Shown one piece after another: positions 37,365 to 47,169 of a stretch of 64,000 bases of DNA. The DNA is from a bacterium (GTDB lineage Bacteria > Bacillota > Clostridia > Oscillospirales > Acutalibacteraceae), in assembly GCA_020624805.1 (NCBI GenBank), contig JAHKVW010000006.1, positions 1 to 64,000 of the forward strand. Direction: 5' to 3'. The number at the start of each line of letters is the position of its first letter. The stretch's first letter is position 1. Both the position numbers and the translations under genes were made by a program. The notes beneath the pieces are model-generated. The model was not told the DNA's origin, ran no database searches, and saw only the letters and a program-made list of their open reading frames with translations.

Positions 37365-37574
37365 CTATTTCTCTTTTTTGTTCTTGCGGATGACAAGAGT
37401 GACGATCTCTATGATGATCCACACGCCCAAGCAGAACAGGGGTGTGGAGGGGTTGAACGTATAGGTGTTTTGCTGAAGCACTGTTTGATAGAGAAAGTCA
37501 AATAAGGTGGCTAAGCCAAATACGATCGGGATACCGATCAGACATTCGATCAGTGTTCTTTTGATTGGATTCAT
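37365..37574 (-). CDS. 69-aa membrane protein, unknown function
   Basis: Two hydrophobic segments; 10 nt downstream of the histidine kinase gene. Confidence 0.55.
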   Translation of the reverse strand: MNPIKRTLIECLIGIPIVFGLATLFDFLYQTVLQQNTYTFNPSTPLFCLGVWIIIEIVTLVIRKNKKEK

Positions 37575-37584
37575 ATCGATCCTC

Positions 37585-39060
37585 CTACGGGGTAGGCGGC
37601 TGAACAGGCGGATTCATCCCGCCTAAGGGCTGGGTGTCGTCATCCAGCGCCGCGGCTTCGTTATAGATCGGGATGGTGATGGTGACGGTGGTACCGACCT
37701 CAGGCGAGCTCTCGATATCGAGTGAGCCCTTGTGCATTTTGATGATCTCGTCGGCTACCGCCAATCCGATGCCGGAGCCGTTGATCTTCTGATTCGCTTT
37801 ATAGAATTTATCCTTGACCTTGGGCAGATCCTCTGCCTTGATGCCGCAGCCGTTGTCGGCGACCACGACCTTGATGGTGTGTTCTTTATAATCCTGATAG
37901 ACCTGTACGCCGATCATGCCGCCCTCGGGCGTATACTTGAGCGCGTTGTCGATGACGTTGAGGAATACCTGCTTGAGTCGGTTCTTATCACCGTAGATGA
38001 TGGGCATCTCTTCGGGGTCGTCATATAAGAGATGCTTGCCCTCCGACAGGGCGCGTTCCTTGAGCATATAGACCGCCTCGTCGATCTCGGCGAGGATATC
38101 CATGCGCTCCATCTGCATGGTCAGTCTGCCGCTCTGGAGCTTGGAGAAGTCGAGCAGCTCTTCGACCAGAGAGGTCAGGCGCGAGCTTTCCTTGACGATG
38201 ACGCTCATGCCCTTTTCCAGCGTGACGCGGTCGGGTACGCCGTACTGCATGGTCTCGGCCCAGCCCTTGATGGCGGTCAGCGGTGTACGCAGTTCGTGAG
38301 ATACGCGCGAGATAAAGTCGTTTTTGAGCTTTTCGTTCGCGTCGAGCTCTTTCGCCATTTCGTTGATGCTGTCGCTGAGCTCACCGATCTCGTCGTCATA
38401 CATTTTGTCGACCTTGGCGGTAAAGTCGCCCTGCGCGATCTGCCGCGAGGTCTCGGTCATCTCGCGGACGGGTCGGACGATCGAACGGATAAAGTAGTAG
38501 CCCGACAACGCGACGACCGCGATGATTATCAGTCCGACGATGATCGCGATGATCGTATAGATCAGCACCTTGGCGTCTGCCTTGCGCAGTGAGGTGACAT
38601 AGCGCACCGCGCCCAGCTCCGTACCCTGCGGGCTCTTGATGATCGTAGTGACCGCCATGATCTTTTCGCCCGAATCACTGCGTCCCTTGTATCGCCCGAA
38701 GCCGTTCTCGGATGATTGTGCCTGGGCATAGTCGGGGATATTCTCCGTCTCCGCGCCGAAGCCGGCGGAGGTCGTGATCACACGCCCCGAGGCGTTGAGG
38801 ATCTGTACCTCCATCTCGTCCTTATCCGAAAAATCCGTGGCATAGGCTGACGCGCGGGACTCAAAGGTCTCGGCGCTCTCCGAGATACCGTTCGGGAATA
38901 TGTCGTTGAGCTTTTTTGTCTGGTTGAGCAGCTCGTTTTCTACCGTAGAATAACACAGTGAGTGAACAGCGACGGATATGAAGATGATCAGCAAAACAAC
39001 GATCGCTGATACAACACCGAAGGTATTGATCAACCATCGCTTACTGATACCTTTGAACAT
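37585..39060 (-). CDS. Sensor histidine kinase (HAMP, HisKA, HATPase)
   Basis: SRVSHELRTPLTAIKGWAE H-box, VFLNVIDNALKYT N-box, DNGCGI, GSGIGLAV. Confidence 0.95.
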   Translation of the reverse strand: MFKGISKRWLINTFGVVSAIVVLLIIFISVAVHSLCYSTVENELLNQTKKLNDIFPNGISESAETFESRASAYATDFSDKDEMEVQILNASGRVITTSAGFGAETENIPDYAQAQSSENGFGRYKGRSDSGEKIMAVTTIIKSPQGTELGAVRYVTSLRKADAKVLIYTIIAIIVGLIIIAVVALSGYYFIRSIVRPVREMTETSRQIAQGDFTAKVDKMYDDEIGELSDSINEMAKELDANEKLKNDFISRVSHELRTPLTAIKGWAETMQYGVPDRVTLEKGMSVIVKESSRLTSLVEELLDFSKLQSGRLTMQMERMDILAEIDEAVYMLKERALSEGKHLLYDDPEEMPIIYGDKNRLKQVFLNVIDNALKYTPEGGMIGVQVYQDYKEHTIKVVVADNGCGIKAEDLPKVKDKFYKANQKINGSGIGLAVADEIIKMHKGSLDIESSPEVGTTVTITIPIYNEAAALDDDTQPLGGMNPPVQPPTP

Positions 39061-39190
39061 CGCTGTCACCTCCTCGTCACGCGTCGTACTCGCTGATAGC
39101 AATTTTGCAGAGGAAATTACTATCGTGCTCGTGTGACGGTTCCTCGTCTCCCCAAAAAGCAGGGGCTTTTCGGGGACCCCAATTATTTTG

Positions 39191-39327
39191 ATATTAAAAC
39201 TGAAAACTGAAAATTGAATAATGAATAATGAAGGTTACTCGCTTCGCTCGATCAATTTTAACCGGGTGAGGGCGCAGCCCTCCCTTTATTCTTCATTCTT
39301 AAGTTTTCAATCTTCAGTATTCATTGT
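39191..39327. repeat. Short-word-arm palindromic repeat between response regulator and kinase genes
   Basis: AACTGAAAACTGAAAATTGAATAATGAATAATGAAGG arm, CTCGCTTCGCTCG hairpin, GTGAGGGCGCAGCCCTC hairpin, CTTCATTCTTAAGTTTTCAATCTTCAGTATTCATT arm. Confidence 0.65.
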
Positions 39328-39342
39328 AAACCGCGATGCGGT

Positions 39343-40047
39343 TTACACCGTGTCCCACTTATAGCCCAGACCCCATACGGTGACGATGTACTTGGGGTTG
39401 CTGGGTTCATCCTCGACCTTCATGCGCAGACGGCGGATGTTGACGTCGACGATCTTTTCCTCGCCGACATACGCCTCGCCCCATACGTGGTTGAGGATAT
39501 CGGTACGGTCGAGCGCTACGCCGGGATTAGAGAAGAAGTATTCCATGATCTGGAACTCGACCTGGGTCAGCTCGATCATCTTGCCGTTCTTCATCAGCGC
39601 GCGGTTTCTCAGGTTCAGGGTAAAGATACCGCTCTGCAGCTCCTCCTTGAAGTTGTTCTCACTGCGCTGTTCGGAGAGAGATACTCTGCGATACAGTGAG
39701 TCGACGCGCGCGGTCAGCTCAGAGGGGGAGAAGGGCTTGGTGATATAGTCGTCGGCGCCCAGCATGAGACCGGTGACCTTGTCCATCTCCTGTGTACGTG
39801 CCGACAGCATGATGATACCGATGCCGGAGTTCTTGTTGCGCAGTTCCTTACAGACCTGCAGACCGTCGATACCGGGCATCATGATATCGAGGATGGCTAC
39901 GTCAAAGTCGCCGCCCTGTTCCTCATACTTCTCGAGCGCCATCTCGCCGCAGTCCGCTTCGACTACGTCATAGCCGGCTCTTCTGAGATTGATTACCACA
40001 AAGTCGCGGATCGCGGCTTCGTCCTCGCATACCAGAATCTTTTTCAT
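39343..40047 (-). CDS. OmpR/PhoB-family response regulator
   Basis: ILVCEDEAAIRDFV, DVAILDIMMPGIDGL, winged-helix VDVNIRRLRMKVEDEP. Confidence 0.95.
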   Translation of the reverse strand: MKKILVCEDEAAIRDFVVINLRRAGYDVVEADCGEMALEKYEEQGGDFDVAILDIMMPGIDGLQVCKELRNKNSGIGIIMLSARTQEMDKVTGLMLGADDYITKPFSPSELTARVDSLYRRVSLSEQRSENNFKEELQSGIFTLNLRNRALMKNGKMIELTQVEFQIMEYFFSNPGVALDRTDILNHVWGEAYVGEEKIVDVNIRRLRMKVEDEPSNPKYIVTVWGLGYKWDTV

Positions 40048-40132
40048 AATTTTAACCTCCGTTCAGGATGTATATTACAGGATTGAAAATGAACAGACAG
40101 GTGACGCAGGGATCACGCGCCTATCTGATGAT

Positions 40133-41455
40133 TTACTTTTTTGAAGATGCTTTTTCATCACCGGAGAGCAGCATGAAGCTGTCCTTGATATCATCGTGAG
40201 AAAAACCGGAATCCTCGCTGAGGATGTAGGTATAGGTGTATTCCGCCGTTTCATACAGCTGTGCCTGTGCCGTCAGACTGCTGTCGTAGCTTGCTTTATC
40301 ATAGCGGTAGACGGTCAGCTGTTCCTTGCCCAATACAGGCTCGCTGTTTTTGTAGCTGATGTTGTACAGGGTCACGGCGTTGTCCGCGGAGTAGCGGGCG
40401 GTGACCGTCTTGAGCTTATCGGTACCGAACAACAGCATGAAGTTCAGCTTCTCGCACAGGACGGCGTCTTTCTTGAAGGACAGACCCATCTGTTCGGGAT
40501 CATAGTCGTTCCACCGCGCGACGTTGCACACGGTGCTTGTGTCCTCGTCCTTGGTGTGATCCATCAAAGAGCTCAGCGGGATATTGATCGCGCCGTCGCC
40601 GTCGATGTCCATACAGGTGACGGCGGAGGTGCGGGTGGTTCGTTTATAGTTACTGTTCAGGTACAGCGGATTGACCAGGAGCTTTGCGGCGGAGTCATAG
40701 TAGATGAGCTGGGTCGTATACTCGCCCTCGCCGACTTTTCCGTCCGCCGCCGCACCGTAAAGGTCGCCGTTGAGCTTGTCGAAGCGCAGTCCGGTGTAGG
40801 AGATGACAGCGGGATCGATCTCGCAGGAGGATTTTTCGCTGAAGCCCTTTTCGGATAAGCTCAGCAGCCTCGCCTTGGCGGTGGAGGTGCTTTCGGGCGC
40901 CATCATCAGCAAAATGTCGGTCGACGAGTCTTTATCAAAATCGCCCGTGACATAATCGACGAAGCCTTCTTCTGTATTGGACAATGACACGCCGTCGGCG
41001 ATCAGGAAGGTTTGCAAAACGGCATGGCGGGTGCCGATCGCGAATCCCAACAGGAGCTCTTCTCTGCCGTTGCTGTCAAAGTCGATGAAGCTCAGCTCGG
41101 ATACGTCGGCGGAATAAATGTCGGCGCTTCCTAAGAGTCGAAAGGCGTCTTCACGCTGCTGCGCGATCAGAACGCGGGAGGTGTTGTCGGCGGTGGTATA
41201 CAGCGCAACGGCTTCTTCGATGCCGTCGTTATTGACGTCATGCAGGAACAAACCGCTTTTGTTGGCGCCGTCGGTGGGGTAGATCAGCGAGTAGGCGCCG
41301 CCGGCGTCGGTCTCGATCAGCTTTTGTACTTCGGCGCGGATACCCGATGCTTTAGGGGGCGTGAGGATCTCGGATTTGCCGAAACCCAGAGAGGTACAGC
41401 CGGATAAGAGCAGCGCCGTGACGATGACGGCGGCAAGGATTCGCTGTAGCCTCAT
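40133..41455 (-). CDS. Putative lipoprotein with FG-GAP/VCBS-like repeats
   Basis: Lipobox ALLLSGC; DVNNDGIEE, DFDSNGREE, DIDGDGAI motifs. Confidence 0.7.
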   Translation of the reverse strand: MRLQRILAAVIVTALLLSGCTSLGFGKSEILTPPKASGIRAEVQKLIETDAGGAYSLIYPTDGANKSGLFLHDVNNDGIEEAVALYTTADNTSRVLIAQQREDAFRLLGSADIYSADVSELSFIDFDSNGREELLLGFAIGTRHAVLQTFLIADGVSLSNTEEGFVDYVTGDFDKDSSTDILLMMAPESTSTAKARLLSLSEKGFSEKSSCEIDPAVISYTGLRFDKLNGDLYGAAADGKVGEGEYTTQLIYYDSAAKLLVNPLYLNSNYKRTTRTSAVTCMDIDGDGAINIPLSSLMDHTKDEDTSTVCNVARWNDYDPEQMGLSFKKDAVLCEKLNFMLLFGTDKLKTVTARYSADNAVTLYNISYKNSEPVLGKEQLTVYRYDKASYDSSLTAQAQLYETAEYTYTYILSEDSGFSHDDIKDSFMLLSGDEKASSKK

Positions 41456-41506
41456 GTTTCGTTTGCCTCCTTATTGGATCGGGGTAGCGCCAGACGGCGC
41501 GAGGGA

Positions 41507-42160
41507 TCAAACCGTCGCTTCCAGATATTTGATCGGGATGCCTTCGTCGGAAAACATCTTTTCGTGTTCGGTCATGATATTGCCCGTGACCTCGCTGTGG
41601 TGCAGGTCGCGGGTGATGAAGCGGATGGTATAGCCCGCTTCCGTGAAATAACCGATGCTTTCCTCAAACAACTCGTCGTCATCGGTCTTGAAGTAGATCA
41701 CCGCGTCATCGGTGAGAAAATCGCGGTACATTTTGAGCTTTTTCGGATAGGTCAGGCGGCGTTTTTTGTGCTTTTCACGCGGCCACGGATTGCAGAAGTT
41801 GATGTACATCGCCGCGATGCGGTCGTCAGCGGAAAACGCCTTGTCGATCTGTTCGACGTTACAGCGCACCAGCGCGATGTTGTCGGGCGCCCTGTCGTTT
41901 TCGGCAAAGATCCGCTCTACGTTGCGCCTGCCTACGCCCAGCATATCGCTCTTGATATCCAGGGCAATGAAGTTTTTGTCGGGATCACGTATCGCTTTTT
42001 CGGCGGAAAAGGTGCATTTGCCGCAACCGATCTCCAGCTCGATCGGTTTATCGTTGCCGTAGAATTCCTTCCAGCGGCCGCGGTACTGCTCGGGCTCGTT
42101 GATATAGTAGCGACATTCGGCGAGCTCCGGCTCCGCCCATTTCTTCTTTCTGATTCTCAT
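41507..42160 (-). CDS. trmB: tRNA (guanine-N7)-methyltransferase
   Basis: IELEIGCGKCTFSAEKA, YINFCNPWPREKHKKRRL. Confidence 0.95.
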   Translation of the reverse strand: MRIRKKKWAEPELAECRYYINEPEQYRGRWKEFYGNDKPIELEIGCGKCTFSAEKAIRDPDKNFIALDIKSDMLGVGRRNVERIFAENDRAPDNIALVRCNVEQIDKAFSADDRIAAMYINFCNPWPREKHKKRRLTYPKKLKMYRDFLTDDAVIYFKTDDDELFEESIGYFTEAGYTIRFITRDLHHSEVTGNIMTEHEKMFSDEGIPIKYLEATV

Positions 42161-42494
42161 TGTTCCTGCCTGTCTTGATGACAGTTCATGGGAAAACGGT
42201 TTTACGGACACGCGCCGAAAGTTGTGGGCGGCGCGCTTTCAGAAAAACCCCATAAATCCCATACTATCACATGATATAGTTATATATACTACAACATTAT
42301 AACAAACGCTTGTGGTTTTTGCAATTGTTTTTTACATATATATAGCAGAAATTTTATCTTTTCCGCTCAAAATTTACAGTTTGTTAATCTTGAAAACAAA
42401 AACAGTTGGCTTTTTTCAAAAAATAAAAGCGCTTTCATCAAGAAAACGCTTTTTGATATGGTTGATGTGACAGAGCGGCATGATGAAATACGCG

Positions 42495-44066
42495 TCACTT
42501 TGTTTTTGTACGGCGGCGCTCGGTGAAGCGCTCCGCCAGTTTTGTTGTGCCGTCGGTCGCGATCAGCAGGTATAAGGGTGTGAAATTATACGGATAACGC
42601 GCGTTGGTTTCCCATATCAGGAAGAACAGGAACATCCCGAACACGGCGATCCGAAAGAGGGTGGTGACGTCGTGCTCATGCTGTTTCCATGCGCGTTTTG
42701 CCGAATACGCCATCATGAACAGCAGAAAGAGCTGGAACCCGCAGCTGTAGGCGTAGAAAACCGGATGGAATCTGCCCTCATACAACAACAAACTGTGTAG
42801 GGCGCACCGCTCCTGATAATCCTCTAAGTAGTTGGCGATATAATAGGTGCCGTCCATGTGTGTCCATACCGCCTTGATACCGACATGGAGGACAGTGCCA
42901 AAAAAGCCCTTTTGCTCAAAGCGGCGCCGGATCTCTTCGAGATTCGCCTGTTCTTTCGCTTCGATCCCCTCATACTCGTAGGTGAACTGGTTGTCCTCGA
43001 GCGTATACGCGCCGTAGTCGTTCAGCCCGATCATCAGCCAGTGTGTATAGGGGTATTGCCAACGCTGTGAGACATCCTCGGGGATGATGTTCGACGCTTT
43101 GACGACGCCCGCATATGACGCGAGCAGGATCACAAAGCTCAGCAGGAACGCCGCGGTCATTTTCAGACAGCGCTTGAAGCCGTATTGCAGCAGCAGATAG
43201 ATGATGAATGCCGGGATCAGGATGATCAGACTGCCCTTGATCTTGAAGCCGATACAGCAGACGCATCCGCACACAAGCAGCAAAAGCAGCTTCTTTTTGC
43301 CGCTGCTCCGGATCGCCGCGACAAAGGCGTAGACCGCGCCGACGGTGAACGGAATCGAAAAGGAGTCGGTATAGAAATAGGGCGCATAGGTGTAGTACGG
43401 TGCGAACAACAGGCAGAACAACAGCGTCAGCATCGCCTTTCGCTTGCCGAAGATCCTGCGCGATAACAGCACGGTCAGCAGCACGGCGATGTTGATACAC
43501 AGCACGTTAAATACAATGATCGGCGCGCGTGAAAAGCTCCCCGTTACCAGATAGGTGATCTTGTAGAACAATGTGACGATCAGCAGATAAGGCAGGTTGT
43601 TCTGATATCGGACGATGTAATAATCGTTGTAGCCGTCGCGGATGCAGTCAAAGGAATCTTCCGTGACGATCTTTTGCGCGTAGGTATCGATGCGCGATAC
43701 GTCGGTGATCGGATTCATCCGCAGAAGGTACGCGAATGTCAACTGTACCGCCAGCATCAGGGCAACCGCCGTGATCACCGTGGCGGTAAATGACGGCTTG
43801 AAACGGCTGTTCAGCTGTCCGGAGCGCAGATGATGAGCGCACAAAACGAATACCGCAGTCAGTGCCGCAAAGCACAGCAGGATCGATATATGCTGTAGAA
43901 ATACACTCAGGAAGGGCGCGGGAACGCCCTCGCCCGTTTCTCCGTAAACAGATACCAAAAAGTATCCGATGACTGCCACCAGAGCGAACAGTACGCTGAA
44001 TGTCCAAAAAAAGCCGGCGTTAAATAGATCCGTCAGCTTTTTTGATCGTTTTCTCTCTGTTTTCAT
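42495..44066 (-). CDS. Multi-TM glycosyltransferase-like membrane protein (GT-C fold)
   Basis: About 11-12 hydrophobic segments; ARYPYNFTPLYLLIA; acidic residues in the first loop. Confidence 0.65.
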   Translation of the reverse strand: MKTERKRSKKLTDLFNAGFFWTFSVLFALVAVIGYFLVSVYGETGEGVPAPFLSVFLQHISILLCFAALTAVFVLCAHHLRSGQLNSRFKPSFTATVITAVALMLAVQLTFAYLLRMNPITDVSRIDTYAQKIVTEDSFDCIRDGYNDYYIVRYQNNLPYLLIVTLFYKITYLVTGSFSRAPIIVFNVLCINIAVLLTVLLSRRIFGKRKAMLTLLFCLLFAPYYTYAPYFYTDSFSIPFTVGAVYAFVAAIRSSGKKKLLLLLVCGCVCCIGFKIKGSLIILIPAFIIYLLLQYGFKRCLKMTAAFLLSFVILLASYAGVVKASNIIPEDVSQRWQYPYTHWLMIGLNDYGAYTLEDNQFTYEYEGIEAKEQANLEEIRRRFEQKGFFGTVLHVGIKAVWTHMDGTYYIANYLEDYQERCALHSLLLYEGRFHPVFYAYSCGFQLFLLFMMAYSAKRAWKQHEHDVTTLFRIAVFGMFLFFLIWETNARYPYNFTPLYLLIATDGTTKLAERFTERRRTKTK

Positions 44067-44083
44067 TCTCTCAAAATATCATG

Positions 44084-44827
44084 TCAAACCGCGCGGTACG
44101 GGCAGCTGTTCTTTTCACTGATGACAAACTCGACCTCGGGGAACTTTGCGGCGAGCAGATCCCTCAGCGGTGCGATCACCACATCCTCGGTCGAAAAATG
44201 CCCCGCGTCAATTGCGGCAATACGGTGTTGTTTTGCGTACAGGTATTGGTGGTGCTTCAGCTCACCCGTCACAAAGGCGTCAAAGCCGTATTTTGCGGCG
44301 AGCTCCACGCCCTCACCGCCGCCTCCGGAGGATACCGCCACGCGGGTGACCGAGCCATCGGTGAACCGTACCGACGGCGCGTGCAATTTTTCTTTGAGGA
44401 ACGCGGCGTATGCCCCGGCGGAGCAAGGCTCAGCCGGCTCTCCGACCAGCAAAAAATCCTCGGGATAAAGGGTGGTGTTTTTCAGCTCCAAAGCCGCACC
44501 CAAAGCGGTGTTCACACCCTGCTCGGCACGGTCGAGATTCGTGTGCAGACACAGTGCCGCGACGTCGTATTTCGCAAGCAGATATTCCGCGTTATCAGGC
44601 CGGAGAGCGTGCAGGGGAGAGAAGATGACGGGATGGTGGCTGACGATCAGCCGCGCGCCCTTTTGGTGCGCTTCCTCGACAACCTCCGGTGTGATGTCCA
44701 GCGCCAGCAGAACGCGGTCAGCTTCCCGATCGGGCGAGCCGACCAACAGTCCGACGTTATCCCATTCCTCCGCCGATTCAAACGGCGCGATCTGTTGCGC
44801 GAACGCGATGATGCTACTCAGCTTCAT
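44084..44827 (-). CDS. Nif3-like dinuclear metal center protein
   Basis: PFESAEEWDNVGLLVG, LIVSHHPVIFSPLHAL, HTNLDRAEQGVN, DAGHFSTED. Confidence 0.95.
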   Translation of the reverse strand: MKLSSIIAFAQQIAPFESAEEWDNVGLLVGSPDREADRVLLALDITPEVVEEAHQKGARLIVSHHPVIFSPLHALRPDNAEYLLAKYDVAALCLHTNLDRAEQGVNTALGAALELKNTTLYPEDFLLVGEPAEPCSAGAYAAFLKEKLHAPSVRFTDGSVTRVAVSSGGGGEGVELAAKYGFDAFVTGELKHHQYLYAKQHRIAAIDAGHFSTEDVVIAPLRDLLAAKFPEVEFVISEKNSCPYRAV

Positions 44828-45476
44828 AAAGCGCCTCCTCTAATTGTTGTACGACAGGCAAAAGCGACTTTTCGCCCTTGCTTTTGTTGCGCAGATTTTG
44901 CAGACTGCGGCTGAGAAATCCGCGGCTGTTTTCATCATGCGGATCGAGCTTTCCGACGATGGCGGTGTAAAGATCGCAGTCGGTTTTATCACCCGTGAAA
45001 CGCGTTGACAGGACGGTATAAACCTTTCCGTCGTCGCGGACAGCCGCCTGCCGCTCGATGTCAAAGCCGTTTTCATACAGCCATCGGATCAGGTCGTCGT
45101 GATGGGTCATCGGCTGGAGCACAAGGTGCTTTGCCTCATCTTTTACCCACGGCGCGGCTGCGAGGATATCGCGGATCAGCTCGCCGCCCATGCCGGCGAT
45201 CACGACGTCGTCGACCTCGTCGGGCGCGATCTCTTTGAGCCCGTCCGACAAACGTGTTTGTATTTTTTCTGAAAAACCGAACTTTGCGATGTTTCCCTCC
45301 GCTGATTTCAGCGGAAAAGGATTGATATCGCAGGCGATCGCCGAGGGGATTTTTCCGATTTGGCACAGCGCGATCGGCAGATAGCCGTGATCTGTCCCGA
45401 TATCCGCAAGGCGGCTGCCTTCGCGCACGAAATCGGCGCAAAGCGACAGCCGCCCATGAGGTTTGAGTATTGACAT
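44814..45476 (-). CDS. trmK: tRNA (adenine(22)-N(1))-methyltransferase
   Basis: RLADIGTDHGYLPIAL, DDVVIAGMGGELI, LQPMTHHDDLIRWLYENGF. Confidence 0.94.
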   Translation of the reverse strand: MSILKPHGRLSLCADFVREGSRLADIGTDHGYLPIALCQIGKIPSAIACDINPFPLKSAEGNIAKFGFSEKIQTRLSDGLKEIAPDEVDDVVIAGMGGELIRDILAAAPWVKDEAKHLVLQPMTHHDDLIRWLYENGFDIERQAAVRDDGKVYTVLSTRFTGDKTDCDLYTAIVGKLDPHDENSRGFLSRSLQNLRNKSKGEKSLLPVVQQLEEALYEAE

Positions 45477-45670
45477 TACGCGCCGACAGCCTTGTTCAGC
45501 GCGTCGACGAGCTTATCGGCGTCGGCGCCGTGTACCATGCACGCTTCCTCGATGCTCTCGCCGCGGGACGCGGGACAGCCCAGGCAGTGCATGCCCATCT
45601 GTAAAAACAGGGGTGCGGTAGACGGATACTTATCCAGCACATCGCCGATGATAGCGTCTTTTGTGATCAT
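45476..45670 (-). CDS. DUF1858 domain protein
   Basis: MITKDAIIGDVLDKYPSTAPLFLQMGMHCLGCPASRGESIEEAC. Confidence 0.9.
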   Translation of the reverse strand: MITKDAIIGDVLDKYPSTAPLFLQMGMHCLGCPASRGESIEEACMVHGADADKLVDALNKAVGA

Positions 45671-45689
45671 AATATTACCTCCAAAAATA

Positions 45690-45728
45690 GTCATTGCGAG
45701 GCACTTTTGTGCCGTGGCAATCTCAACC
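45690..45728. repeat. CATTGCGA...GCAATCTCAACC palindromic repeat
   Basis: GTCATTGCGAGGCACTTTTGTGCCGTGGCAATCTCAACC. Confidence 0.75.
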
Positions 45729-45905
45729 TAAGTCAATCGTCATTGTGAGAAACCGAGCCGGAGGGTTGCCGTCGCAAATCAAATATAGTCTGTACTTTGA
45801 CAAGCCGATTATAACACACCGATGTCAAAAAAACAATACTGCATTTGTCGGCATATTGAAAAACAGCGCCCTGATCGGACGCTGTAAGCAATTATATTAC
45901 TTTTA

Positions 45906-46202
45906 TTATTCAGCTTGAGCCGCTTCTTCGGCCTCTTTGCGCTTTGCAAAACATTCGCTGCAATAGTAATCCTTGCCTTCCATCGGCTTAAATGGGATCT
46001 TTGCTTCGCCGCCACAGTCTGCACACACGGTAGTGTGCATCTCACGATTAGCCCTGATTGCATTCTTACGAGCGATGCGGCAGTCCTTGCAGCGTTGGGG
46101 TTCATTGACGAAACCTTTCTCTGCGTAGAACTCCTGCTCGCCGGCTGTGAATACGAACTCGTTTCCACAGTCCTTGCAACGGAGAATCTTGTCTTCGTAC
46201 AT
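45906..46202 (-). CDS. Zinc-ribbon domain protein
   Basis: CKDCGNEFVF...CKDC...CADCGGEAKIPFKP...YYCSECF. Confidence 0.85.
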   Translation of the reverse strand: MYEDKILRCKDCGNEFVFTAGEQEFYAEKGFVNEPQRCKDCRIARKNAIRANREMHTTVCADCGGEAKIPFKPMEGKDYYCSECFAKRKEAEEAAQAE

Positions 46203-46277
46203 AGCGTGTACCTCACTTTTTGGTATATATTTTACCCCGCGGCGGAGTTGCACCGTCTGAATTCTATTCGGGGTGTA

Positions 46278-46838
46278 TTACCTAGAAAGCTTTTGACGTA
46301 TACGGGTCTGTGCATTGTCAACTGATTTTAGGGAAATGTTCAGCCGCTGTGCTATTTCTTTGTACGTATAGCCGGAAAGGTGCAAAATCGCTACTTTGTA
46401 CTCGAGGTTTGAGAGGCTGTTTTTGAGGATGCGGTGCAGGCTGTTGATATACTCCTTTGTTTCCACCAGCTCGGAAAGCGAGGTCTCGGTCGGGTCAAAG
46501 GCGGCTTGCGGCTCATCCTCAAGCGAAATCATATTGCGGGAGGGGACAGCGCGCTGTCGCAGGATCGAACGCATCATCGAGCGGTAGCGGTTCTCGACAC
46601 AGATCATCAGGTAGTTCTTGAAGCTCATGCCCTTGTCACCGTCATAGGTGCGGCAGGCTGAGAGCAGAGCCACCATGCCTTCCTGTATCATATCGCTGTC
46701 GTCTAAATCCGCTGCCATACCGCGGTATTTTTTTGCGGCTGTTGAGATCAGCCCCAAATACCTTGACGCGATCAGATCGAACGCATCGTCGTTCCCCGAC
46801 AAAAAATCACGCAGGAGTTCTTCGTCGGTCTGCCGCAT
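46278..46838 (-). CDS. sigH: Sigma-70 family sigma factor, SigH-like
   Basis: DMIQEGMVALLSACRTYD region 2; LSNLEYKVAILHLSGYTYKEIAQRLNISLKSVDNAQTRIRQKL region 4; exact start uncertain. Confidence 0.82.
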   Translation of the reverse strand: MRQTDEELLRDFLSGNDDAFDLIASRYLGLISTAAKKYRGMAADLDDSDMIQEGMVALLSACRTYDGDKGMSFKNYLMICVENRYRSMMRSILRQRAVPSRNMISLEDEPQAAFDPTETSLSELVETKEYINSLHRILKNSLSNLEYKVAILHLSGYTYKEIAQRLNISLKSVDNAQTRIRQKLSR

Positions 46839-47169
46839 ATCACGGCACGCGGTAGGATCGTTCAGACATAGCACCTCACAATAGATTATCTTTATGTAAA
46901 TTGTAATAAATAACCCGCCAAAAGTCAACAGGTTTTTCAAAAACAGTGGCGCCAAAGAATGACAAATTATTCACAATATGGAATATTTTGTGCACAATAA
47001 ACAGTATTTTTCCATAATTTTGGTTTACAACCGTAAAGAAGTATGGTATAATGCAAACAGAGGAAATCGAACAAAGATACGAGGAGCGGTTTTTGCTTAG
47101 AATCGGGCAGGATGAAGGCAAAAGGAATGTTGCTGATTATCAACAAATGAGAAAAAAGAAGGGTAGATT

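Noticed and set aside
46800-46875. Possible nine-codon uORF (ATGTCTGAACGATCC...TGA) just before sigH
   Set aside because: Too short, SD spacing poor, no evidence of function; the sigH start itself is uncertain.
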